A stretch of DNA of 64,000 nucleotides from assembly GCF_001659605.2 (NCBI RefSeq), contig NC_035176.2, positions 24,050,716-24,114,715 on the forward strand, given 5' to 3'. This DNA comes from Manihot esculenta (Eukaryota; Streptophyta; Magnoliopsida; Malpighiales; Euphorbiaceae). Positions 23,333-33,929 of the stretch are shown one piece after another. The position numbers were made by a program, and so were the translations under genes. A model generated the notes under the pieces. It saw nothing but the letters and a program-made list of their open reading frames with translations. It made no database searches and had not been told where the DNA came from. How positions within the stretch are numbered: position 1 is the first letter of the stretch; each line of letters begins with the position of its first letter.

Positions 23333-24667
23333 CTACCATGGCTCATCAGATTGGGCAAGGAAGATTTGTTCAAGTAGGTCATTCTTACATTCTTCAGATT
23401 CTGAAAGGTGCTCCTGGCTTGACTGCAAAGGCGGACTGGAAGAGCTTGCTTGCATTGGTGTCTGTGGAACAAGGTTCGGCGGCCGAAGGGTGGTGGAGTT
23501 CGGCGGCCGAATGTCAGTAGTTTCAGCAGGCGATGAGATCTGAGGTGAAGGGTTCGGCGGCTGAAGGGAGTTTAGCTTTGGTGGCCGAATGGTTGCTGAG
23601 TTTGGCGGCCGAGAGTCAGTAGCGTTCGGCTGCCGAAAGTTTTCAGTGTGTTGGGCAGACTGTGGCGATGGGTTCTGCGTCTGGAAGGCAGTCAGGTTCG
23701 GCAGCCGAAGGATGTCTGTATTTGGCGGCCAAAAATCTTCAATCTGCGCAACATCAATCTGTTGGATGCTACAGACTGTTTTCTTGAGTTCTGGTTCTTT
23801 CTGGCTTTCAATTTGTATCTGATTAGTATCTCTGCAGAAATCACTGTTAAGAATATCATCTTGATTTTCATCAAAAATCTCCTGGCTCAAACAGTCAACA
23901 ATATCAAGACCATAAACAGGGGACATATCATGTGGATATTTCATGGCATCATAGACATTAAACTTAATGACTTCCCCTTCAAACTCCATAGTGAGAGTAC
24001 TATCATGCACATCAATTTTAGTTCTAGCAGTACTCAAGAAAGGACGTCCAAGAAGGATATCAGAACTAGTATTACAACTATCTTCCTTAGTATCAATCAC
24101 ATAAAAATCAGCAGGAAAAACTAGTTCATCTACTTGGACTAACACATCTTCTAAAACACCTATGGGATATACCACAGATCTATCAGCTAATTGGATCACA
24201 ACTCTTGTATCTTTCAGTGCACATGCATTTAGAGATTTATAGATGGAGAGAGGCATGACATTTATGGATGCACCAAGATCACACATAGCTTTCTTAATTC
24301 CAACATTCCCAATCTTACAAGAAATAGCAAACATACCTTTGTCTTTGCACTTAGTAGGGAGTTCTCTTTTAATCACAGCAGTAACAACTTCTCCTACACT
24401 TACTTTCTCTCTCTCAGCAAGCTTTCTTCTATTGGTACACAACTCTTTCAGAAATTTTGCGTACCTGGGAATTTGCTTAACAGCATCTAGCAATGGTATG
24501 TTGATTTCCACTTTTCTGAAAGTCTCAAGAATTTCCTTTTCTTCTTTTTCTTTTTGTGTTCTTTCAAACCTCTTGGGAAAAGGAGGTGGAATCTGAAAAT
24601 GTACCTTTTGACTACTCTTTTGCGTAGGTGGTGTTTCAGATCCACTTTGGTTGTTTGGGTTGATCAT
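23333..24667 (-). pseudogene. Protease and RPPN-repeat linker of element 3 with LTR-derived N-terminus
   Basis: A 444-codon open frame. The first ten codons come from the 5' LTR, because a deletion fused the LTR to the coding region near 24639. Next come the Lys/Glu-rich segment, the protease (CDLGASINVMPLSIY, ILLGRPFLSTARTKID) and a Pro-rich tail with many RPPN/RPPK/RLPN peptides coded by GTTCGGCGGCCGAA palindromes (23474-23730). It ends DEPW and a TAG, exactly where the RNase H-integrase linker of element 1 has PWYAD. RT and RNase H are therefore removed with the frame kept. Confidence 0.88.
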
Positions 24668-25945
24668 TGAAACTTATGTTCCCTTGATTGGTTCAATAGA
24701 TTAGTTATGGAGGTGGAAAATGCTTCTCACCACCATGTCTCTCCTTATGATTAAATCAATTAGAGAACGTCCTCTAATCAATTACTAATTAACAAATTAC
24801 CAAGGAACGTCCTTGGGCCTTAGGCATCAAAACAATTGTCAATTGCATAAAGAATGAGAGAGATCCAATCCTAGCTACTCCAAACGCATGAAGATGATGC
24901 TAGATCATACAATTCCTTAATTTTTACACCAAGTGTTCTTAGGTCAGAATATTTCCAGCAATTACGGACTAACAAATATCCCAACTAACAATCAATTAAC
25001 TTTGCAATCAAGAATCAAGTGGCCAATTTGATCAAAACAACAAAGCAATCTTAGAATTAAGCACACAATTGCATGAATATTGAATAAACCAAAAGCAAAC
25101 ACTTTATGTTCAGATCTCACAATCCTTTAAACAACCTTAGTTTCAACCAAACTTCAACTAGAATTAGGGTTTCAGCCACTCATGGCTGAACCAAAACAAA
25201 AAGTAGAAGAGAAGAAGAGAAGGTGGAACCGGCGACCGAAGGTGGAGGAGATGGGCGGCCAAACCCTTGGAGAGGTGGTGAATGAATTCTTGAAATCTTC
25301 AAATCTGCCTCTTCTTGTCTTCATAAGGCCTTTAAATATGTCTTGGTAGGTTGCCTAGGGTTTCTTGGGTGTCCATGCATCTTTTAGAGGTTGCCCAAAG
25401 TGCCCTTGGTCTTATATGTGCCTTCTAGGTGCATGTGTGAAGTTGCAAGGACTTTTTGGTCTTTTAATTGCTGCCCAAGTGTGTCCAAGAAGTTTCCTTC
25501 ACATTATTCTTGCCACCCATGCACTAAAGAGGAAGGTGGAGCCTCCTTTTGAATTTTGAATGTGCATGGCATGAAGTGGGAAACATGTGATCTTCAAGAT
25601 TTGGCTTTTTGAATAAGGAAGAGGCAGTTCGGGGGGACTTTCGGCCGCCTAAACTTGTTTTCGGAAGCTGGACTTTCGGCTCTGGAGAAGACTTGCGGCC
25701 GCCGAAGGTGCTTCCAAAGATGGTTGAGTTTCGGCTCTGGTCGAGGCTTTCGGCCGCCGAAGGTGCTTCCGAAGGTGGCTTTTCCAAATTTGGCACTTTT
25801 TTGGCAGTTTTGAGAGCATTTTCTCTTGATTGTCTCTTTACACCTAATATCTGCAAAACATGATTAAAACCACAAAATTAGGTAGAAAAGGTGTAAATAA
25901 ACATCAATAAGATCATGATAATATGGACTAAAATATGCTCTATCA
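24639..25945 (-). repeat. 5' LTR of element 3, inner 303 bp deleted
   Basis: 1307 bp matching 9807-11004 plus 20875-20988. Because element 2 is absent here, this copy shows the empty site TTGATTGTCTC at about 25827-25837. Palindromes recur at 25639-25770. Confidence 0.9.
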
Positions 25946-25950
25946 ATTAG

Positions 25951-26912
25951 CTTTTTCCATCCACAAGAGACATCCCTTGCTTAAGGGGATCAAATGCCGT
26001 ACCATTTAAACCAGTCAATGTTGGTAAACCACCCAAAAATTCATAATATATATATATTTATAACTTAGTTCCCTGAGATAGTATCAAGACTCACTATAGT
26101 AGGTTAAAGTAGAGTTTCAAAATGCACTATTGGTCTTTTATCAAGCAATATCAATTCACTTAAACATAAGTTTGCACATTGAATCTCTTAATGATCTGCA
26201 TAAAAAGATAAGAAAATGCCATTTATGCTAGCTACCAAAAATAATTCAATTTAACTTTGAAAGTCAAATTTTTTTTTAAGGAGGATAAACAAATTAAACA
26301 AAACGAAAGGAATAATTAAAATTAAAACAAATGAATAGGCAAATGAACAGCATGTATATAGACAGACTCTCCTCCATACGTGGATCACAATGTCCTCAAT
26401 GTGATAAAAAAATAAAACAACCAAAACAGGTATATTTTCAGCTTTTCCCTCACACTTGGATCTAAAAAAAAAGTAAGAAGAGAGTTTAGAATATGACCCG
26501 TAAGGATGTCATGCGATGGGTTGCGCCCATTGAAGATGCGAGCTCGCCAGCCATCAGTGGTGGAGGAGGATCTGCGTTTGGGAGCCATGAGAATATGTGA
26601 GGTGAGGCTACCTAATACTACCTCCTTCATTCAAAACACACTGTTTTGTGAGAAAAAAATAAAATAAAAAATAAAAATCACAGACTTGTAAAATACGTAA
26701 AGTAAAAATCTCAAATTCGTAAAGATCAAAACAGGGAACATTCTTGTTACCCGTCGGGTTGGTTATGAGCATAACAAAAAACACAAACATACCCCTGTAA
26801 AAAAAATTTTATTTTAATTTTTTTTAACAAAAAAATTAAAATCTAACTAGAGAATGGTAGGAGTAGTTCTAATTTATAGTCGTAGCTAGACTTTATTTCA
26901 ATATCATGGCTA
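25951..26912 (-). other. 3' internal region of element 4, right piece
   Basis: Mostly AT-rich and non-coding. On the minus strand a short frame from 26588 (MAPKRRSSSTTDGWRARIF) resembles the start of an Athila env-like ORF, then decays. No RT or integrase motif is visible. Confidence 0.6.
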
Positions 26913-28060
26913 TCAGATATTTGGTGTTGGATCACTAAAAGTGATCTCCTTAACTGGTTTCACCTTGAATTCTTTATAAAATAGCTTGAGAAATACTTGT
27001 TGGAATGGTAATTTCAAACTGTATGAAGTGCGATTCTCATTTATGAATGGAGGTGGTTGACCGAGCAGTGATTTATGTCCCACTTTTATTCCCTGCACAA
27101 TAGGAGGTGAAAATTTAATATGAATATTAGGTGGTTCCTCAATAGAAGCAATATGGTGTAACGGTTTGTTTGCGTTTAATTCATATACTACTTCTTTTAA
27201 ACAATCAAAATTTTCCTTTATATACATTGAGCTAGATTTTCCAAAATTCTCACAAAGTTTAGTATTCAACTCATTTCTATATTCCAATTTAAGCACTTGC
27301 TGAACTAGAGGTTTACTAACATCCACTCTACACACACTAGAAATATTATTGGGGTGTTTCACATCATCATAAACATTAAATTCAATGACTTCCCCATCAA
27401 ACTCCATGGTGAGAGTGCCATCACAAACATTTATTTTCATTCTAGCGGTAGATAAAAAGGGTCTCCCTAGCAAAATATCATAAGAATTTTAGGATTTATT
27501 ATCCTCCATAGGAATCACATAAAAATCAGTAGGGAATATTAAATTATCTACTTGCACTAAAACATCCTCTAACACCCCATCAGGATAAACAATAAAGCGG
27601 TCAGCCAATTAAATCACTACACCTGTTTCTTTTAATGGACCAGCATTCAAAGATTGAAAAACTAATAAAGGCATGGTATTTATTGATGCACCTAAAACAC
27701 ACATTGCTTTTTTCACACCAATATTGCCAATTTTAATAGGTATAGCGAATATAACTTGGTCTTTACATTTGGTAGGCATTTTACTTTTAAAAATAACAGA
27801 TACCTTTTCATTCATACAAATCTTTTGGTAGCCTACCAGCTTTCTTTTATTTGTACATAATTCCTTTAAGAACTTCGTATAATGAGGTACCTGTTTAATT
27901 GTATCAAGTAAAGGTATATTGACTTCTACATTACGAAATGTCTCAAGGATCTCCTTTTCTTCTTTCTCTTATTTGGACCTGGCTAATTTCTGAGGAAAAG
28001 GAGGTTTAATGATCAAAGGTTCAGATTGCTCAAGTGCTAAAGCTGATTTATCTTGTTCAT
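26913..28060 (-). pseudogene. Protease region of element 4, active-site Asp lost
   Basis: Two stretches, 27815-27609 and 27473-26913, give the protease with IGNIGVKKAMC and LGRPFLSTAR. The active-site triplet that reads DLGAS in elements 1 and 3 reads VLGAS here (around 27698), an Asp-to-Val change. After the protease a roughly 130-codon tail of unknown kind ends at TAA near 26913; no RT follows. Confidence 0.82.
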
Positions 28061-29690
28061 GTACGGTCATCTCAATTTCCAGATCTGTACTGCGATCGTA
28101 CCCATGACTTACCTGACGAGGATTGTTGTGCCTGCAACTTACCTGACGAGGATCGTCTTACAGTTCTTTTTCACTTCTGAGTGTAACGGCACTTACATTT
28201 TGCTTAGGCTTCACTATGGTCTGAGAGGGTAGTTTACCTTGATTTTCCAGTTTGTTCATTGATATTGCCAATTGACTTATTTGTGTTTCCAAGTTGCGAA
28301 TACTCATCCAGGTCTCTTGTTGAAACTGTTGAGTCTTCTATTGAAATTGTTGAGTGTTAGTTGCCAAACTTTTAACAATATCTTCCAAGGACATACCTGA
28401 ATTAGATGAAGACGCTTGCTGCTGAAATTGTTTAGGCTGATAACTTTGAAAATTTTGTTGTTTATAGCTAAAATTTGGGTGGTTTTGCCATCTTGGGTTA
28501 TACGTGGTTGAGAAAGGATCGTAATCTCTTTATGGAGGACCTAGGAACTCATTGACAGCATCCACATGCTAGTCATCCTCTTAAAGTGATGGGCACATGT
28601 TAGTGGGATGATCCATATTAGCTCAAATTCTACAAGCTTTGGCTTGTTGTGCCTTCTCCGCAACAATATTTTCAACTAAAGTGGTTAGATGAGAAATTTT
28701 AAACTCAACAGAATAATTACTTACCTTAGAAACTCTTCTATAAGAGTCTTGTATAGGTACAAATTGTTGTGAATTTGCTGCCGTCATAGATATCAATTCT
28801 TTGGCCTCTCGGGGTGTTCTTTTACTTATCACACCTCCACTTGCAGCATCTATCATACGTCTTTCCATGGTTGTGAGTCCCTTATAAAAATAGAGCATGA
28901 GTTATTTATCTGAAATATCATGCCTAGGACAGCTAGCACATAGGCGTTTAAATCTCTCCCAATAGTCATGGAGAGTTTTTGTTTCCTTTTGCATAATTCC
29001 TGATATTTCTCTTCTTATTACAGATACTCTAGAAGAGGGAAAGAATTGGTCCAAAAATAATTTTACTATTTCTCCCCATGTAGTGACTGAATCTAGAGGT
29101 AGGTAGTACAACCAATCTTTTGCATTATCAGCTAGAGAAAAAGGAAATGCCCTTAGCTTGATTTCTTCTTCTGTAATTCCTTGTAGTCTCATGCTGGAGC
29201 ATACTACATGGAATTCTTTTAAATGTCTATGAGGATCTTCCCTTTCAATTTCTCTAAAGATGGGGAGGAGATGAATTCATCCTGACTTTAGCTCAAGTGG
29301 TGCATTCAGTGCAGGATAGACGATGCAAAGGGGTTGAGGGTCATCCACATTGTCAGTATCCTATATTGCTTATTCTTCAACCATTTTCTCTTCCACGTCA
29401 GACTCACCAGAGGTATCGTCCGGGTCAGATGTTGTTTCCTCCGTGCCCACGACCTGTTCGTCGATAGCAACTTGTTCTTCAACCGTGATCTCCTCTTCAA
29501 CTGCAGCAACCTGTGCTTCAATAGGGAGTTGTTCCTCAACGCTGGATTATGAGAGGTCTTTGTTTCGCTGTTTAGCCTCTTTTCTCAATTTTCTTGCGGT
29601 TTTCTCAATTTCTGGGTTGAACTCGAGTCTACCTGCAAGATTAGAACGTATTATTCAAAAAGAATTAATAAAACAATTTAGAACCAGTCC
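28061..29690 (-). pseudogene. Gag of element 4, many stops
   Basis: Collinear with the gag of element 1: an N-terminal EIEKTARKLRKEAK segment, a Glu-rich part, the capsid-like core (29192-28902: FPFSLADNAKDWLYYLP, YWERFKRLCASCP), then 28898-28623, a zinc-motif remnant and a Gln-rich part to about 28300. Multiple stops and shifts interrupt it. Confidence 0.85.
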
Positions 29691-29705
29691 TTGGCAACGG
29701 CGCTA
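29690..29705 (-). promoter_or_regulatory. Primer binding site of element 4 (tRNA-Asp type)
   Basis: Minus strand reads AGCGCCGTTGCCAAGG, one or two changes from the tRNA-Asp complement; it lies about 5 bases from the LTR. Confidence 0.75.
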
Positions 29706-29710
29706 AAATT

Positions 29711-30309
29711 TGATGGGCATCGAAACCACCAAAAAAAAATTTCTGCTTTAAAATAAAACTTGTGATAATGGTAAGCAGGGTCGATCCCACAGAGACTGGT
29801 AAGTGAATTAATTCTATTGAATGAACAGAAATAAAAATAAAATAAAATAAAATGGGAGAGGTTTTGAATATAGAGAAATAAATAAAATTAATTCAAAGAA
29901 AGAAATAATTAAATTTAAGAGAGATAATCAAGATAAGAAACATTTAGTTAAAGAAATAATTTTAGTTCAAGTTTTTGTGTGTTGATCACAGATAAAATAA
30001 TCTCAATTTAATTATTGATAAACCAGTTATAGATATAGAAGACACTTTAGGTATCCAATCCTTTCTTAGATTTTAAATTAGTTAAGAGACGCTCGTTAAC
30101 TAGCGCTAACTCTTGGATAACCGTAGGAGACGCTCCTAGAGTTTAATCCAATTATTGCATTAAGAATTAAAAGGATCTGATTTTAACTAACAAACGCGAG
30201 ATGCTCGGTTCATTTAAGTTAGATTATACTATTCCTTAGGAAGGCATTACGCAACTTAATTCACTACTTATTTCAGTTTAAGCAATAAGCATAGAAATAA
30301 TATAAATAT
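29711..30309 (-). repeat. 5' LTR of element 4, inner part
   Basis: Starts TGATGGGCATCG next to the primer site, runs to the solo LTR insertion and resumes at 31789. Confidence 0.82.
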
Positions 30310-31788
30310 TGGGAAATCCTGAGATTATTGCAACCCATTTGCGCAGCGGAAAAAATAAAATCTCTGTTGATTTCCTTTTCCAGAATCCGAGTGCTTCGTT
30401 TAATTCAAAAGATGAATATGAGACTAACCTGTTAATCTCGTCAAGAAGATACAATGCCGGACTGATGGTGCTGCCTTTTCAAATGAACACCCTCAATGGT
30501 ATCCACACAAACGGCTTCTATCCTTTTAGAGTGCTAGCTCTCTCAAAGATGGATAGATTATGTGCTCCACAATCTGCAGCGGTTAGACTGAATTTTCTAA
30601 AAACTATCGTCCTCACTTTCTTCGTAGAAAAAGTATTTATATATTTCAGTCTTTTTGTTTTCCCACAACTCTTTTCCTAAAAGAGTTGTACTACTCTTTT
30701 CCCAAAAGAGTTGTGTTTAGAACCCACTATCACAATCTCGCAGATACTCAAATATCTTTATGTGATAGAGTCCTTTATCTGTAACAGTTACAGATAGACT
30801 GCAGATCTTTTGAATATTATTATCTTATAATAATAACTAATTAATAATAATAACACTTTATTATTATTAATTAATATTAATAATAATAACACTTTATTAT
30901 TATTAATTATACTAATGGGCTTTTAGCCCATTAATATAGCACATCAACAACGTTCTTATGTGTGACCCAATAGGCTCACATTAATTGGCAATAGGCCCAG
31001 TCCAACAAGGCCTATAAGTCATAAGTGGCCTCTAGCAAGACATTATGACTACCCAACTAATATGAGGATCAATAGTCCGATAAAGCCTATTAAATAGAAC
31101 ATGTATTAATCCCTTTGTCACACGATATCTAGTTTGAACATAAGTCATGGTCAATGTCAAACTTATAATGTTCAAACTTATGATTTCTCGATCTCTAAGT
31201 AGACTGATAAATTCAAATGATATTGATCACACTATCAATTCATTTGAGCACGGCTATGCATTTCTCAGTCTCACTTATCGAGGGGCCCAGAAGATATCTC
31301 TCTCATAGAGAGGGACAAATCCTATCTTGATTGTTCATTATCCTCTACATAATTTCTATTATGCTCAGTCATAACCTTTATGATTGTCTGATTAAAGACA
31401 ACGTTTGGTTATGTCAAAACATAATAGTCTTTATGTTGGAAACTATGACAATCTCAAGTCAAAGAATTAAGACATAACTACTTTGAGATTCACTTATGAC
31501 AATGACCCATGTAGTGATCTCAATGCGGGTCCATCCAATACTTTATTCTCTAACAAGTATTTATGATTATTGAATTATATCAACATATACATAATCATCT
31601 CATGATTATCAATTAATAATCATACCAGTTATATTTTATTATTATCAACATAATAATAAGTAACCAGGGATGATAATCATTATTATGTAACATGCAAACA
31701 AATAATAATGATAAAAATCTCTTTTATTAATAACCAAAACGACATACAAAAAGGTCCAAGATAATAGCCTAGGGCATATACACTAACA
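30310..31788 (-). mobile_element. Solo LTR, Copia-like
   Basis: Reading on the minus strand it starts TGTTAGTGTATATGCCCTAG, a typical plant Copia LTR start, and ends in TTTCCCA. It splits the LTR of element 4; the direct repeat ATAAATA flanks it with one extra base on the left, and the unbroken site is seen at 8383-8392. A TATA-like box lies on the minus strand around 30645-30633. No primer site or coding domain is attached, hence solo LTR. It contains two adjacent hairpins (30665-30713) and a TAATAATAACACTTTATTATT duplication (30838-30907). Confidence 0.75.
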
Positions 31789-32339
31789 ATAAATACCAAG
31801 AATAATTGAGAAAACTATAGAATCACATAAATCTCACAACCGATTGAACTGGAACTTCAATTATCCTTTAACTGAAGAGAAGAAATTTAGCCACACATGT
31901 TCATGGCTAAGAATGGGAGATGAAAGATGAGATGATATCAGATAAATCAGAATGCTCCCTTTTTATAGTGCTAAGAGTCCTAAATACAAGTAGCTAAAAT
32001 CAAAATCGAGTACAGCTTGGTAGATGAGAGTTATCTGTTTGATTCTCGGATTTAAAGCTGGATTCTGTTCGTCAAGTATGTTTATGCCCATAACATAGTC
32101 CATAACACAACTTGTCTGGAAATTAGAGTCAAATATGACTATGTTCCTTATCCTTCTATGAATTTGATTGTGCCCACCTTTGATCTCAGAATGTGGATTC
32201 CAAATTAGATTTTTCTCTTGTTATTCTCCAATCCTACCAAGATAACAAAATTTAAATGAATCAACCTGTTTTAAACGAAATTAAACTCAATGTCTAAGTA
32301 TTTTATAATATTAAAGTTGTATAATTGTGAATATTATCA
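31789..32339 (-). repeat. 5' LTR of element 4, outer part
   Basis: Matches 8385-8938 and ends ATATTATCA. A TATA-like CTATAAAAAGGG lies on the minus strand at 31969-31958. The next bases (GGACT) start inside the 92-bp tandem array, so element 4 inserted into that array. Confidence 0.85.
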
Positions 32340-33545
32340 GGACTAACACATGGTCATGTGCATGGTGAATTCCCGCCTTATGGCTTGCCTGACGGATACC
32401 TATCTTACGGCCTTAAAACTTTTGTTTATTGGGACTAACACCCAATTATGTGCCTGGCGGATTTCCGCCTTGTGGCTTGCTTGGTGGATACCCATTTTGT
32501 GGCCTTGAAACTTTATTTATTGGGACTAACATCGGGTTATATGCCTAGCAGATTCTTGCCTTGTGGCTCGCCTAGTGGATGCCTGCCTTGTGGCCTTGAA
32601 ATTTTTATTTATTAGGACTAACACTCGCTCATGCACCTGGCGAATACCCGCCTTGTGGCTCGCCTGGCGGATACACACCTCATGACCTTGAAACCTTTGT
32701 TTATGGGGACTAAAATTCGATCATATGTCTGGCGGATTCCCGCCTCGTGGCTCGCATAGCAGATACTTGTCTTATGGCCTTAAAACTTTTATTTATTGGG
32801 ACTAATACCTAGTCATGCACCTAGCGGATTTCTGCCTTGTGGCTTGACTAGCGGATACCCACCTTATGGCCTTAAAACTTTTACTTATCAGGACTAACAC
32901 CCAGTCATGTGCCTGGAGACTTCCTGTCTTGTAACTGGCCTAGCGGATACCTGCCTTATAGCCTTGAAACTTTTGTTTATCGAGACTAACACCCGATCAT
33001 GTGCTTGGCGGATTCTCGCCTTTTGGCTCGCCTGACGGATATTCATTTTCTGCCTTTGAAACTTTTATTTATCAGGACTAACATTCGGTCATGCACTTGG
33101 TAGATTCTTGCCTTATGGCTAGCCTGGCAGATATCCACTTTGTGGCCTTGAAACTTTTGTTTATTAGGACTAACACCCGGTCATATGCCTAGCGAATTCC
33201 CACCATGTGACTCGCCTGGCGAATACCTGTCTTGTGGCTATGAAACTTTTATTTGCTGGGACTAATACCCGGTCATGTGCCTGGCAGATTCCTGCCTAGT
33301 GGCTCGCTTGGAGGATACCCGCTTATGGCCTTGAAACTTTTATTTATCGGGACTAATACCCGGAATATAGCCTGATGGATTTCTACCTTGTGACCTGTCA
33401 TAAGATGCCTTTTTTAGTGGGACTAATACCCGAATTATGGCCTGATGGATTTTCAACTTGAAGTCTTGGCATAAGATGTCTTGTTTAGTGGGACTAATAC
33501 CCAGATTATGGCTTGATGAATTCCCACCTTGAGGCCCTTAATGAA
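32340..33545. repeat. Tandem array, about 12 units of 92 bp plus 2 shorter units
   Basis: Units start with GGACTAACACCCGGTCATG and contain CTTGTGGC and GCCTTGAAACTTTT. Starts fall at 32340, 32432, 32523, 32615 and so on to about 33350; the last two units are near 70 bp. It lies between the integrase tail and the lost 3' LTR, where Tat/Ogre elements are known to carry tandem repeats. Confidence 0.9.
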
Positions 33546-33639
33546 ATTCTCTTTAATGTTTTTGGAGAAGGCAATTCCAACATTCCTTGTTATTGAAGAA
33601 CACAACACATGAAAAAAATACCTCGTTAATTATTATTGA

Positions 33640-33900
33640 TAAAATTTTCTCAGAATATAAATATTCCAAGAGTGGGCAATGACTCATCCATCTAACTTGG
33701 CCAGCTTATAAGACCCTGGATGAATAACCTTCGAGATCTTAAATGGTCCATTTTAGTTTTTGTCCAACTTACCAGATCCAGCATTACCGAATGTTATGTT
33801 CGTTCTTTTAAGGACTAAGTCTCCTACATTAGAGACACATGATTTGACTCTTATGTTGAATATTCGGGATATCTTTTGTGATTCATTTATTTTCCCTTAC
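33640..33900 (-). pseudogene. Integrase C-terminal remnant, Tat-lineage
   Basis: With frame changes and stops, the minus strand reads pieces such as NITFGNAG and KVIHPGSYKLA, typical of the end of Tat integrase. It directly follows the gag remnant, so the enzymes in between are deleted. Confidence 0.55.
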
Positions 33901-33929
33901 CATTGTTGGATCCTTCTACAATTACATAA

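Larger units (their letters stand above)
9504..25945 (-). mobile_element. Element 3: Athila-type element lacking gag, RT and RNase H, split by element 2
   Basis: Bounded by TGACTCGCGG at 9504 and CTCTATCA at 25945, with a perfect 5-bp target duplication ATTAG (9499-9503 and 25946-25950). Minus-strand order: 5' LTR (25945-24639), protease/linker, integrase, 3' internal region, PPT, 3' LTR (20988-20875 then 11004-9504). Gag and the primer site are gone because the inner 303 bp of the 5' LTR and the leader are deleted. RT and RNase H are missing between protease linker and integrase. Element 2 sits in the 3' LTR. Confidence 0.88.
8367..32339 (-). mobile_element. Element 4: Athila-type element lacking RT, RNase H and integrase, host of the nest
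   Basis: Its parts are the 3' LTR (8367-8938), PPT, a 3' internal part (8939-9503 and 25946-26900), protease, gag, primer site (about 29690-29705) and the 5' LTR (29711-30309 plus 31789-32339). Elements 1, 3 and a solo LTR interrupt it. The two LTR pieces 8385-8938 and about 31795-32339 match almost base for base. About 1.5 kb lies between the protease end and the PPT, with no RT, RNase H or integrase motif, so this copy could only have moved using enzymes from another element. Confidence 0.85.

Noticed and set aside
32340..33545. Regular repeats resembling a CRISPR array
   Set aside because: The repeats are head-to-tail 92-bp units with no unique spacers, in a plant retrotransposon.
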